Source of the DNA: Aeromonas sp. FDAARGOS 1405 | GTDB lineage: Bacteria > Pseudomonadota > Gammaproteobacteria > Enterobacterales > Aeromonadaceae | Direction of reading: 5' to 3' | NCBI RefSeq assembly: GCF_019048265.1 | Contig: NZ_CP077311.1 | Coordinates: forward strand, 792,501 to 856,500 | Length of the DNA: 64,000 bases | Shown here: positions 39,387-48,138 of the stretch, one piece after another | How the letters are laid out: each line of letters starts with the position of its first letter | How positions within the stretch are numbered: the first letter of the stretch is position 1 | Position numbers and translations under genes: made by a program | Notes under the pieces: model-generated | Database searches by the model: none | The model's input: the letters and a program-made list of their open reading frames with translations, nothing else | Told to the model about the DNA's origin: nothing

Positions 39387-39631
39387 CCCCTGCTCCCTGT
39401 GTGATTGTGCAGAAAGCATACCAGAGGCATCCTGCGCTCATCCTAAATGGCAGCTGTACCGGTTCACTTTCATGGGGGGGATCACACTCATCGATGGCGC
39501 GGCAAAGCAGTACCATTGTGGCCTTGCCGTACTCCCCGCCACCATTCATCGACGGTTAACCTCTGCCACGTATGCTGGCGCCAAAGCGGGTCATAGGGAC
39601 CAGTCATCACCACTCAGAAGGACATCAGGGA

Positions 39632-40270
39632 ATGGTTGCCGCGCAACTTCACGACCCCCAAACCACCCTCGCGGATACCCTGCGGGCCACCGCGCACGCC
39701 ATCGACGAGAGCCACATCAGCCTGCGCCAGATGCTGGAGCTGGTGGGCGAACAGGGCATGCTGCTGTTTTGTGTGCTGCTCACCGTCCCCTTTCTGTTGC
39801 CGGTCTCCATCCCCGGTGTCAGCACCCCGTTTGGCCTGCTGATCCTTTTTATCGGTATAGGCATCACCCTCAACCGGGTGCCCTGGCTACCCGCCATCCT
39901 GATGGAGCGCCGCTTCGCCGCCGACCAGCTCAAGCCGACCCTGCACAAGGGGGCAGATCTGCTGGCCCGTGTCGATCGCGTTATCCGCCCGCGTCTGCTG
40001 GTGCTGACCGGCAGCAGCACGGTCAACCGCTGCAACGGTCTGCTGATCATGCTGGCCGCCCTGCTGCTGATGCTACCCCTGGGCGCCATCCCCTTCACCA
40101 ACGCCATGCCTGCCTGGGCCATCCTGCTGCTGGCCACCGGCATGTTGCAGCGGGACGGTCTGTTCGTCGCCAGCGGCTATCTGCTGGTAAGCGCAACCCT
40201 GGTCTGGTTCAGCGTGCTGGCCATCGGCTTGCTGATGGCGGGCCAGAGCGCCACCGGCCTGCTCGGCTAA
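39632..40270 (+). CDS. ExoD-family exopolysaccharide synthesis protein
   Basis: A 212-residue membrane protein matching the ExoD family: HISLRQMLELVGEQGMLLFCVLL, LPVSIPGVSTPFGLLI and hydrophobic C-terminal helices. ExoD of rhizobia affects exopolysaccharide production and alkaline tolerance; a biochemical activity is not known. The ATG at 39632 has AAGGACATCAGGGA before it; an in-frame ATG at 39572 is less well placed. It is convergent with the permease gene and shares a terminator. Confidence 0.85.
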   Translation: MVAAQLHDPQTTLADTLRATAHAIDESHISLRQMLELVGEQGMLLFCVLLTVPFLLPVSIPGVSTPFGLLILFIGIGITLNRVPWLPAILMERRFAADQLKPTLHKGADLLARVDRVIRPRLLVLTGSSTVNRCNGLLIMLAALLLMLPLGAIPFTNAMPAWAILLLATGMLQRDGLFVASGYLLVSATLVWFSVLAIGLLMAGQSATGLLG

Positions 40271-40284
40271 CCCCGATGCACAGA

Positions 40285-40312
40285 AAAAGGGCGACCAGAT
40301 GGTCGCCCTTTT
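40285..40312. terminator. Bidirectional terminator between exoD-like and permease genes
   Basis: AAAAGGGCGACCA, GA, TGGTCGCCCTTTT; symmetric A/T flanks. Confidence 0.9.
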
Positions 40313-40336
40313 GGATTTGTGCGGGATACTGCCCGG

Positions 40337-41611
40337 TCAAAGCAGATCGTAGATAAGGGCCGAGATGGCAAGCAGCCCCATCACCAACACAAAAAGGGTA
40401 CTCGGCCCGCGATAACGCTTGAGTGCGGGCAAGCGATAGATAGAGCAGGCTGGCAGCAGAAACAGGATCACCGCGATCAGCGGGCCACTGACGCGTTCGA
40501 TGATGTCGAGCACATTGGGGTTCAGATAGGTGATGAGGGCGGTCACCAGAAACAGGATCACCGACGACACCCGGGCGATGGTCGACTCATTGAGAGAGAG
40601 CCCCAGCCCCTGACAGGCACCGCTCACCATGCTCACCGTCCCCTCGCTCACCCCCATGGAGGTGCCGAGGAAGGATTTGGACATGGCCAGAATGGCGATA
40701 AGCGGCCCCACATAAGCGATCAGCGGATTGGAGAACTTGTTCGCCAGCGCCGACAGCACGGAGATATTGTCGGTGCGGGCCAGCGCCATCTCGGCCTGAC
40801 TCAGGCTCATCACGCAGCTCACCACGAAAAAGAGCACGCTGCCGCAAATCAGCATGCTGCTGTATTTGATGATCCGCTTGGCACGCAGGTCGGCACTCTC
40901 CTGACAACGCTTCTTCTGCGCCGCACTGAAGGAGGAGATAATGGGCGCATGGCTGAAGGAGAAGACCATCACCGGCACGATCAGCCAGAGGGATTTCCAG
41001 AACGCCGGATCACGCCACTCCACTGCCTGACTCTCGCTGAAATAGGAGAGGCTCCACTGGGGCAGCAGATAGATGGATAGGCCAATCAGAAAGGCGACCA
41101 TCGGCAGAGCCAGCACGCTGATGGCCGACACCACGATCTGTTTGCCAGCCAACAGGATCAGATGCAGGCCCAGCATCACCCCCAGCACCAGCAAGCCGCG
41201 GGGAAGCTCGGCGTCCCCCAGCTGGTGAACCACGAAGCTCTGGATCGCATTGGTGATAGATATGCTGTAGACCAGAATGATGGGGTAGAAGGCCATCAGA
41301 TAGACCAGCATCAGCAGCTTGCCCGCTCTGGCACCGAAGTGCTCCTCCACCACATGGGTGATATCCCCTTCCTTATGGGAGCTGGAGAGCACAAAGCGGC
41401 TCAATGCCCGGTGGGAATAATAAGAGAGCGGGAAAGCCAGCAATAATATAAATAGCAAAATAACCGGAGAATTACTGCCAACCGTAATAGGGAGAAATAA
41501 CGTACCGGCACCAACCGCAGTGGCATATAAGCCCATGGTCCATACCGAATCGCTTTTCTCCCATTTCAATTTTGAAACAGGGTTACTCTTTTCAGCAATA
41601 GAAACACTCAT
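40337..41611 (-). CDS. Hydroxy/aromatic amino acid permease (HAAAP family)
   Basis: A 424-residue transporter with about 11 helices. The N-terminal VWTMGLYATAVGAGTLFLPI, the HSFFxxxx-like SFSHAPIISSFSAAQ and SKSFLGTSMGVSEG segments are HAAAP hallmarks, closest in feel to serine/threonine:proton symporters (SdaC/TdcC/YhaO/YhjV). Which amino acid is carried cannot be decided. The ATG at 41611 is followed by a hydrophilic 20-residue cytoplasmic head. It is monocistronic, with a long AT-rich upstream region. Confidence 0.88.
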   Translation of the reverse strand: MSVSIAEKSNPVSKLKWEKSDSVWTMGLYATAVGAGTLFLPITVGSNSPVILLFILLLAFPLSYYSHRALSRFVLSSSHKEGDITHVVEEHFGARAGKLLMLVYLMAFYPIILVYSISITNAIQSFVVHQLGDAELPRGLLVLGVMLGLHLILLAGKQIVVSAISVLALPMVAFLIGLSIYLLPQWSLSYFSESQAVEWRDPAFWKSLWLIVPVMVFSFSHAPIISSFSAAQKKRCQESADLRAKRIIKYSSMLICGSVLFFVVSCVMSLSQAEMALARTDNISVLSALANKFSNPLIAYVGPLIAILAMSKSFLGTSMGVSEGTVSMVSGACQGLGLSLNESTIARVSSVILFLVTALITYLNPNVLDIIERVSGPLIAVILFLLPACSIYRLPALKRYRGPSTLFVLVMGLLAISALIYDLL

Positions 41612-42083
41612 TGCAATATATACCTTATTAGTCTGTCATCATTATTTTTATTGGCCCGAATAACAGGCTGGCGATATGTCATGGCAGATCGCCCTGTTCG
41701 TGAAAGAACAACACCGCCAGTGGCCAATAGGGCCACCGGAAGGGAACGGAGCTGCCACGCTACCATCGTTGAAATCGCCAACCTGGTCAAGGTTAATAAT
41801 TCATGACCGTTTGAATCAGATTGTTTCAAAAGACAACGAAATGTGTCACATTCGTCATCCAGAACCAGATTCAAACCCTTTTGATAACATACCGATAAAA
41901 CCTCATCCTGTTGCCCAACAACATAAATAAGACCAGCGATCAGGCCGATAATATTAACACCTTATCCTTTAGAATATGAGTTAAATAATAAGCCCAACTT
42001 TTCTACTAATTGACAGTGATGTCAGTCAACTTATTTAGAGTAAAAGAACGGGCTATTTCCGCCATGCGACCGGATAGACACTC
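41612..42083. other. AT-rich intergenic region between permease and cyclase genes
   Basis: About 470 bases without a convincing gene. It includes the permease promoter area and an 11-base palindrome ATGTGTCACAT at 41841-41851. Two short open frames (41608-41874 minus and 41676-41930 plus) overlap each other, lack ribosome binding sites and look random. Confidence 0.5.
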
Positions 42084-42974
42084 TCAACCTGCCGGACAGT
42101 GTGCCACCCGGTTGCGGCCTGCCCGCTTGGCTCGATAGAGCCACTCGTCGGCCCGGGCCAGCGCCTGATTGATCTCCTCCTCCGGCTGCACCAGGGTTGT
42201 GCCCAGACTGACCGTGATGGCGACCGGATCGGCAGGCAATGCTTCGACAGCGGCACGGATCTGCTCCGCCATCTGCAGCAAACCGGCCTCATCGATCCGT
42301 GGCAACAGGATCAGAAACTCCTCGCCGCCGCTGCGCACAAAGAGATCGTCCGCCCGCAACAGGGCATCGATGCAGCCACTGAATCGCTGCAAGGCCCGAT
42401 CTCCCTGCTGATGGCCGTAGTGATCGTTGATCTGCTTGAAGTGATCGATGTCGAGCATGATAAGGCCACAGGGCGCCTCCCCTGTCCGCAGCGGCTGGCA
42501 GTGCTCGAAGAAGAAGCGGCGGTTGTAGAGACCGGTCAGCTGATCGGTCTCGCTCTGGCGCTGCAGTCGCTGCTGCAACTCGTACTGGCGGGTAATATTG
42601 CGAGTCACCCAGGCCACCGCCCGCTTGCCGTCATAGAGGGAGGGCAGCGGCGCAATCTTGCCCTCGAAGCGTTGTACCCCCTGCGGCCCGACGGCGGCAT
42701 TGATCCCCCCCACCTCGGCTGCTGAGAGCTCATACTCCACCACCCGCACCTGACCGCTCGCCAGTGACTCGGCAACCTGTGCCTTGACCCACATGGCCAT
42801 CTCGGGTGGCAGCACATCGGCCAGTTGCTTGCCCGCCAGCGGATTGCCATCGTGATAGGATTGCTGCTCCATGCCGCCGATATATTCCACGTAATAACCA
42901 TCTTCACTGAGGATGAAGATGGGATCTGGCAGTTGGGCCATCACTTCATAAAGCTGGGTTACCGAAAGCGCCAC
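42084..42974 (-). CDS. PAS-GGDEF diguanylate cyclase
   Basis: A 296-residue cytoplasmic protein without membrane helices. An N-terminal PAS domain (about 1-125: LYEVMAQLPDPIFILSEDGYY, MEQQSYHDGNPLAGKQLADV) is followed by GGDEF (about 140-295). DQLTGLYNRRFFFEH, LIMLDIDHFKQINDHYGHQ and the active site SGGEEFLILLP carry all catalytic residues. It thus probably makes cyclic di-GMP in response to a ligand bound by the PAS domain. It is unlike the membrane cyclase at 37745. Confidence 0.91.
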   Translation of the reverse strand: MALSVTQLYEVMAQLPDPIFILSEDGYYVEYIGGMEQQSYHDGNPLAGKQLADVLPPEMAMWVKAQVAESLASGQVRVVEYELSAAEVGGINAAVGPQGVQRFEGKIAPLPSLYDGKRAVAWVTRNITRQYELQQRLQRQSETDQLTGLYNRRFFFEHCQPLRTGEAPCGLIMLDIDHFKQINDHYGHQQGDRALQRFSGCIDALLRADDLFVRSGGEEFLILLPRIDEAGLLQMAEQIRAAVEALPADPVAITVSLGTTLVQPEEEINQALARADEWLYRAKRAGRNRVAHCPAG

Positions 42975-43323
42975 GGAGACTCCTGTACGTTAGGGTCAAA
43001 CAGGGGGGAGATATTCTGCCTCAAGAGGACTCACTCGCCCTCATCGGCAACGGAGAAAAATCTGCCGTCATAGCCAACAATCCTTTACATCTAGCAGCAT
43101 GCGGACGTCTCGGCCAGCAAGGATTGCCTGCGCCCACCGCCGCTCTGACTTGCGACCGTTCGCAGTGGCGGGTTGCCCCTCCCCCGCTCAATGATATCTC
43201 ATTGTTTCAACTCACAAGTTCATTTACGCTGGCCGTCACGAGTCCAGTTTTTACCTCATCAGCCATCAGGAACGCCAGCCCCCAGCAACCGCAGGGGCTG
43301 TACCAGGGAAAAGGAATAGCCAG
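42975..43323. other. Divergent intergenic region
   Basis: About 350 bases between the PAS-GGDEF gene and the DUF6968-like gene. It must hold both promoters. No operator, hairpin or small gene stands out. Confidence 0.45.
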
Positions 43324-43641
43324 ATGAAAAACGCCATCGTTACCGCCCGCTTCGACGCTATCAGTACCGAAGGGGAACAGCTCACCCTCAAGATCGCCAT
43401 CAAGGCCCCCGAGCCGGATCCCAAGTCCGCCAGCGGTGACTGGCGCTGCAAGGTGAAGCTGGCGGGGCTGAGCGACAAAACCTTTATCTACGGCATCGAC
43501 AGCCTGCAGGCCCTGAGCCTCGCCATCAAGTTTGTCGAAACTGAACTGCGCGCCTTCTCCGATGCGGGCTGGCAATTCTATCTGCCAGGCTGCCCCGATC
43601 ACCCCATCGACATGAGCGCCTGCTACTTCCCGGCGCTCTAG
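43324..43641 (+). CDS. DUF6968-like small cytoplasmic protein
   Basis: A 105-residue protein with no signal peptide or membrane segment. The pattern [46 protein letters not shown] and the C-terminal GWQFYLPG resembles proteins annotated as DUF6968, whose function is unknown. AGGAATAGCCAG precedes the ATG. The CatB-like acetyltransferase starts 24 bases downstream, so the two are likely one operon. Confidence 0.75.
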   Translation: MKNAIVTARFDAISTEGEQLTLKIAIKAPEPDPKSASGDWRCKVKLAGLSDKTFIYGIDSLQALSLAIKFVETELRAFSDAGWQFYLPGCPDHPIDMSACYFPAL

Positions 43642-43664
43642 CCCGGCCAACCCTAGGAGCCCGG

Positions 43665-44300
43665 ATGCACGGACCCGACCCCGCCAATCCCCACCCCATG
43701 AACGGCTTTCCCCAGGTGTGTTTTATCAAGAACACCATCAAGGGGCCCAATATCGAGGTGGGTGACTACACCTATTACGACGACCCGGAGGATTCGGCGG
43801 GCTTCGAGCGCAACGTCCTCTACCACTTCCCCTTCGTCGGCGACAAGCTCATCATCGGCAAGTTCTGCGCCATCGCCCGCGGGGTGAAGTTCATCATGAA
43901 CGGCGCCAACCACCAGACCTCCGGCTTCTCCACCTACCCCTTCTTTATCTTCGGCAACGGCTGGGAGCATGCCGCACCCGCCCCGGGTAGCCTCCCCTAC
44001 AAGGGGGATACCGTCATCGGCAACGATGTCTGGATTGGCTATGAGGCTCTGATCATGCCGGGGGTAAAGGTCGGCAACGGCGCCATTATCGCCGCCCACT
44101 CCGTGGTCACCGGTGACGTGCCCGCCTACGCCGTGGTCGGCGGCAATCCCGCCAAGGTGATCCGCTACCGCTTCGACGACGACACCATAGCCCGTCTCAA
44201 CGCCATCGCCTGGTGGGACTGGCCGGTGGAGCAGATCAGCCGCAACCTGCCGCTCATCAGCGGCGGCGAGATAGCCGCGCTGGAAGCGGCAATCCGCTAG
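43665..44300 (+). CDS. CatB/Vat-family xenobiotic O-acetyltransferase
   Basis: A 211-residue hexapeptide-repeat acetyltransferase. Diagnostic pieces: [37 protein letters not shown] (catalytic histidine in NGANH), [29 protein letters not shown] and [15 protein letters not shown]. The family includes type B chloramphenicol and streptogramin A acetyltransferases, but many chromosomal members are not shown to confer resistance. AGGAGCCCGG supports the first ATG. It is cotranscribed with the preceding small gene and convergent with lpoB. Confidence 0.88.
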   Translation: MHGPDPANPHPMNGFPQVCFIKNTIKGPNIEVGDYTYYDDPEDSAGFERNVLYHFPFVGDKLIIGKFCAIARGVKFIMNGANHQTSGFSTYPFFIFGNGWEHAAPAPGSLPYKGDTVIGNDVWIGYEALIMPGVKVGNGAIIAAHSVVTGDVPAYAVVGGNPAKVIRYRFDDDTIARLNAIAWWDWPVEQISRNLPLISGGEIAALEAAIR

Positions 44301-44335
44301 AGACAAGCCCCATCAGGCATAGGGCCAGAAATGAG

Positions 44336-44373
44336 AAGAGGGTTGAGCGCACAGGCACTCAACCCTCTTTTTG
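44336..44373. terminator. Bidirectional terminator between catB-like gene and lpoB
   Basis: AAGAGGGTTGAG and CTCAACCCTCTT form a 12-bp stem with a ten-base loop, flanked by T and A residues. Confidence 0.88.
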
Positions 44374-44389
44374 ATTGGTCGCAGACCGC

Positions 44390-44971
44390 TCAGTGGCTGG
44401 CGGAGCGACTACCGCTCCAGATCAGCTCGCCGCTGCGCAGCTCCATCAGGGTCATCGACAACCGATAACGGCTCCCCTGTGCCACCAGATCCCCGTAGAG
44501 CATGTAGCCGGCGCCGGTCTGGCGGCCAAGCCGCACCAGCGAGGCCGGGTTCATCCTGCCCTGCTGATACTCAAGCTGGCCGGTGATGGCCGCCACCTGC
44601 CCTTGGTCGACAAAGTGAAAACCGCTCTTGCTCTGGATGCGCTTGCTCATGGCCGCCGCCATGGCGCGGGTGTCCACCGGCTCGCCGGTGCCGTTCTGGG
44701 GCGGGGTGAGCAGCAGCACCGGCTGACCGGTTTGCGCCAGCTCCCGCACCTCGGGGGCCTGCACAAAGAGATCGGCCATGGCCTGCGCCAGTCCGGTCGG
44801 CGCCACCGGCTTGGGCTGAACGTCCCCGCTATCCGGTTTGGTCACCGGCTTGTCCGGCTGGCTCACTGGCTGATCGGGTTCACTGACAGGAGCCTGAGTA
44901 CCACCGTAGGGATTGACCGCACAACCGCCCAGCAGCATGGCCCCCACCATCAACAAGGAACGCAGCTTCAT
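44390..44971 (-). CDS. lpoB: Penicillin-binding protein activator LpoB
   Basis: Outer-membrane lipoprotein that reaches through the periplasm to activate PBP1b. The protein has 193 residues: lipoprotein signal with lipobox LLGGC (Cys17), a Pro/Asp/Lys-rich disordered linker of tandem VSEPDQ/VSQPDK/VTKPDS repeats (about residues 29-60), and a C-terminal LpoB domain with VLLLTPPQNGTGEPVDTRAM and GAGYMLYGDLVAQG. GGAGAGAAAAG precedes the ATG. It is convergent with the acetyltransferase gene. Confidence 0.92.
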   Translation of the reverse strand: MKLRSLLMVGAMLLGGCAVNPYGGTQAPVSEPDQPVSQPDKPVTKPDSGDVQPKPVAPTGLAQAMADLFVQAPEVRELAQTGQPVLLLTPPQNGTGEPVDTRAMAAAMSKRIQSKSGFHFVDQGQVAAITGQLEYQQGRMNPASLVRLGRQTGAGYMLYGDLVAQGSRYRLSMTLMELRSGELIWSGSRSASH

Positions 44972-45257
44972 CTTTTCTCTCCGCTAGAAATCCGTAAACG
45001 GGCATCAACACATGCCCGCATGGCGGAGCCCCTGCCCCGCATCCTCCTTATGCTAGGGACAAACCCCGACAGGGTCGATACGCCCACCACCACAGGGCGA
45101 CAGAGACTGGCGAACCTGGGCCCACAAAAAGCTGGCACGGCTCCACCCGATTCCGTTAGGGTAGTGTCGGTAAAACATCAACAGTAACGCAGCGGTAAGC
45201 CCGGCACACAACACGTCGCAACCCGACAGAGATCATCACACTCAAGCAGGAAGCACT

Positions 45258-45671
45258 ATGCAACTCACCCCACCCCAACCGCCTCAGGACGATGAGATCG
45301 AAGCGCTGCGCATTGGCCTCTCGGGCTTCAACAAGGATCACGCCGGCACCCATCTGCGCGAGCGGATCGCCAGCTTTATCAAGGATAAAGAGGGCAAGGT
45401 ACACGGCGGCATCATCGCCGACATCAAGTGGGGCTGGCTGCATGTCGACTGGCTCTGGATCGACGAAAGCATCCGCCGCGATGGCTGGGGCGGCCGTCTG
45501 CTCGGCGCCATGGAGCAGTACGCCCAAAGCAAGGGCATCAGCAACTACCATCTGGAAACCACCAGTTTTCAGGCCCTCCCCTTCTACCAGAAGCAGGGTT
45601 ACGAAGTCTTTGGCCAGCTGCCCGATATGCCGCCGGGGCATATCAGTTACTTTCTGAAAAAGCAGAGTTAA
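45258..45671 (+). CDS. GNAT-family N-acetyltransferase
   Basis: A 137-residue acetyltransferase of the short GNAT type. The acetyl-CoA site is LHVDWLWIDESIRRDGWGGRLLGAMEQYA, and the C-terminal FQALPFYQKQGYEVFGQLPDM is typical of members annotated as histone acetyltransferase HPA2-like. The start has CAGGAAGCACT. The substrate is unknown. It is the last GC-rich core gene before the AT-rich reverse-transcriptase island. Confidence 0.87.
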   Translation: MQLTPPQPPQDDEIEALRIGLSGFNKDHAGTHLRERIASFIKDKEGKVHGGIIADIKWGWLHVDWLWIDESIRRDGWGGRLLGAMEQYAQSKGISNYHLETTSFQALPFYQKQGYEVFGQLPDMPPGHISYFLKKQS

Positions 45672-45976
45672 TACAAAAGGGAGCCTTTCCCCATGATTGA
45701 AACTGGTGACATGAAGAGCTTATTAATCAGCATCAAGATGGACTCCAACCCCGTCAGTCTGTCATTTTGCAACAAAAATGAGGATACATAAATGAAGTGA
45801 ATCATTTTCTACCGGAAGAGAAGAATAATATCGCATAGGGAACATCTTCCAATTCTGAACGCTACATATCACACCTTTGGACAAAATTGTTTTAGAAAAA
45901 CTCTAGTCTTGAGTATACTACCCCAAACTTTTAAATTGATTTATAAAATTAATGTGGGTTGAGGGGCAAAAATTAA
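45672..45976. other. AT-rich upstream region of the reverse transcriptase
   Basis: About 305 bases where composition shifts abruptly from GC-rich to AT-rich. A TATACT box (45914-45919) with TTTAGA 17 bases upstream is a plausible sigma70 promoter, giving a leader of about 50 bases. Nothing obviously coding is seen. The segment 45700-45900 could carry a non-coding RNA as some defence reverse transcriptases do, but I see no strong hairpin with a terminator. Confidence 0.5.
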
Positions 45977-47623
45977 ATGAGTAGATTAAAGAATCTATTA
46001 AAGAATGGCTTTTTTCCTATACAATTACCCCCTGCGTTTAACTCAATCTCATTTTCTGAGAAATGTGATTTATTTGAACCTGCATGGAAAGCTCAAAAAG
46101 CGCCTAAAACTCGCGCTGAAAAATACTCAGTGGCAAGATCATCTTACTACAGAAGAACGACCAGCATTCTCAACCCAATTGGATATTACAATATTGCCAG
46201 TGAAATAGATGAGCACTGGCAAAAGATTGAGGTTTTATATAGAAGAAGTGCTATATCATTAAGTAAACCTAAAATTGTTGACTCACTTAGATCAATAGAG
46301 ATTAGCAAATTCAACGAGTTATATGAAGCCAAGATAAATAAGTCTTCTGGTTATAAGTATGCACTTATAACGGATATAGTAAGTTACTTTCCTAGTATTT
46401 ACACTCATTCTATTCCATGGGCTGTACATACCAAAGCAGTTGCAAAAAAGAATACAAAGCAGGTTCCCGAATATTATGGCAATTTGTTAGACGCAAGATC
46501 AATGGCATTACAAGATGGCCAAACAATGGGAATACCTATCGGTCCTGACACATCACATATAATATCTGAAATAATCGGCTCGGCAATAGATAAAGAACTC
46601 CACGATGAATTGAAATATTGGCCAGCTGGGTTTAGATATGTTGACGATTATTATTTATTCTTCAATGCTAGAGAGGAAGCGGAGAGAGCTCTTGCAACGC
46701 TCACAAAGATAGTTGGAAATTATGAATTACAGATTAGCGCTGCGAAGACAAAGATATTAGAGGTCAAAGACCTAGTCGAAGAATCATGGAAGTACAGTAT
46801 TAAAAAACTAACGATCTCTGCATCCAGACGGGCACAGAGAGATGATATACACAACTATTTCCAAAGAGTGTTTGCTTTAGAAAAGCAATTTAAGGATGAA
46901 AGCATTGTTAAGTACGCGCTAAAACAGATCTCATCTAGCATAATAAAAAAATCCAACTGGAATGTTTTTGAGTCTTATTTATTCAAGTGTGGATATGGTT
47001 TTCCCAATACACTCCAGATAATTGTAAATATTTTTAGCACCTATAAGAAATATAACTACCCACTTGACAGTAAAGCTCTCTACAGATTTTGTAATAATTT
47101 GATTATAGAGCATGCCATACCTGACCACCATGGTGAAGTTTCTTGGTTACTATGGTTGGCAAAAGAAATGAAAACCTCTTTAAAAAGAGAGGTTATTCGA
47201 GAAATAGAAAAGATGTCCAGCAATGTATGCAAACTAATGGTGATAGACCTTTATGAGTCAAAAATAATTAAGCACTCATTGAAGGCCGATACACTTAGAC
47301 AATATGCAAACAGTGATTGCCTAATGACTGAAGATTGGCTTTTAACATATGAGGCGGGCAAGAGGATGTGGTTAAAAAACAGTGATTCCACTTTTATCAC
47401 CAGTAACTATTTTTTTAACCAGCTAATTAAGAATAACGTTTCTTTCTACGATAAAAATGCAACTTGCCACTCTATTTTTGACGTAAAAGACACTATAAGA
47501 TTGAATGAGGAGTGGTTTGATATTGATGCTGATATACGTGACAATTTTTATTTTGATGATCTAGATGAGGAGTATTTTGATAGCGCAGACAGATGTGATG
47601 ATGATGACGACATAGAATATTAA
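45977..47623 (+). CDS. Unknown-group / defence-associated reverse transcriptase (DRT-like)
   Basis: A 548-residue RNA-directed DNA polymerase. Motif A is [19 protein letters not shown] (residues 132-150, catalytic Asp133), motif [18 protein letters not shown] (179-195), motif [12 protein letters not shown] (219-229, Asp223/Asp224), then [11 protein letters not shown] roughly 280-residue Lys-rich alpha-helical C-terminal half follows, ending in an acidic tail (DDDDDIEY). There is no maturase or endonuclease domain and no retron msr/msd. The pattern matches unknown-group reverse transcriptases used in phage defence. DRT3 needs two polymerases and only one is here, so a solo type such as DRT4-like is preferred. 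GAGGGGC precedes the ATG. Base composition is AT-rich and foreign. Confidence 0.85.
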   Translation: MSRLKNLLKNGFFPIQLPPAFNSISFSEKCDLFEPAWKAQKAPKTRAEKYSVARSSYYRRTTSILNPIGYYNIASEIDEHWQKIEVLYRRSAISLSKPKIVDSLRSIEISKFNELYEAKINKSSGYKYALITDIVSYFPSIYTHSIPWAVHTKAVAKKNTKQVPEYYGNLLDARSMALQDGQTMGIPIGPDTSHIISEIIGSAIDKELHDELKYWPAGFRYVDDYYLFFNAREEAERALATLTKIVGNYELQISAAKTKILEVKDLVEESWKYSIKKLTISASRRAQRDDIHNYFQRVFALEKQFKDESIVKYALKQISSSIIKKSNWNVFESYLFKCGYGFPNTLQIIVNIFSTYKKYNYPLDSKALYRFCNNLIIEHAIPDHHGEVSWLLWLAKEMKTSLKREVIREIEKMSSNVCKLMVIDLYESKIIKHSLKADTLRQYANSDCLMTEDWLLTYEAGKRMWLKNSDSTFITSNYFFNQLIKNNVSFYDKNATCHSIFDVKDTIRLNEEWFDIDADIRDNFYFDDLDEEYFDSADRCDDDDDIEY

Positions 47624-47723
47624 TAATAGATATTAATTAATACTTTATGAATTGGACGCGTCAACTAAAGAAGTACCGCAGAGCGCACTGAATAAAGTGA
47701 ATTGCAACTCTCGTCACAATCGC

Positions 47724-47750
47724 GGTGCAATGCGCTCCGCTTATTGCACC
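47724..47750. repeat. Short palindromic repeat
   Basis: GGTGCAAT, GCG-CTC-CGC inner stem, ATTGCACC. This kind of GTGCAATGCGCTCCGCTTATTGCAC element is common between genes in gammaproteobacteria. Confidence 0.65.
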
Positions 47751-47815
47751 CTACGACTACTTCCTGAGGTTATGGCGGGCACGGTTTTGGTTCCCCCTCC
47801 AATGCGCCGAGGGGA

Positions 47816-47909
47816 AGGTGCAAGGTCAGGAGCGCCATCAGGGATGATGTCGCAGACGCAGCCGGCACAGGGATGTGCCGTCTGCGGCGGTCCGTCCGAC
47901 CTTGCACCT
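47816..47909. repeat. Large nested inverted repeat
   Basis: Outer arms AGGTGCAAGGTC (47816-47827) and GACCTTGCACCT (47898-47909) are a perfect 12-bp match. Inside are CGCAGA/TCTGCG and CGGCACA-GGGA-TGTGCCG, giving a cruciform-like structure of about 94 bases. Confidence 0.75.
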
Positions 47910-47962
47910 GACCCGAGGGAAACCGCGTAGCGGTCGGGTTGGTGGGGGTGGCCTTTCTTTTG

Positions 47963-47996
47963 GTGACTTTTCTTTGGCCACGCAAAGAAAAGTTAC
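47963..47996. repeat. Inverted repeat ACTTTTCTTT/AAAGAAAAGT
   Basis: A perfect 10-bp stem with an eight-base loop, extendable by three more pairs including one G-T pair. It is part of the dispersed GC-rich repeat block before thiH. Confidence 0.75.
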
Positions 47997-48138
47997 TCGC
48001 CCCGGCCCGAAGGGCGGGCGAAACCCCTTCGAGGCCAGCGGCCTCGCGTCCTGCACGGCGCAGCCGTGCCTGCTCGCCACAGGCACGGAGTCTGGCTGGA
48101 CGCTGGGATGCCACCGGCAAAGGGGGGCATGGCCGCCC

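Larger units (their letters stand above)
47624..48138. other. Hairpin-rich intergenic segment between reverse transcriptase and thiH
   Basis: About 515 bases. The first 80 are AT-rich like the reverse transcriptase; the rest returns to high GC and is made of nested palindromes (entries below) typical of dispersed intergenic repeats. Long open frames across it translate to low-complexity peptides such as FLCVAKEKSPKERPPPP that recur as spurious annotations in other proteobacteria, so no gene is called. Confidence 0.7.

Noticed and set aside
41608..41874. 88-codon minus-strand frame upstream of the permease
   Set aside because: Overlaps the permease start region, has no ribosome binding site and resembles nothing.
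43665..44300. Calling this a chloramphenicol resistance gene
   Set aside because: The fold and motifs are CatB/Vat-like, but sequence alone does not show which drug, if any, is acetylated, and it sits in core context without mobile elements.
45700..47640. Retron (msr/msd plus reverse transcriptase)
   Set aside because: No a1/a2 inverted repeats or msr-like structure was found near the gene, and the motif A/B sequences fit unknown-group enzymes better.
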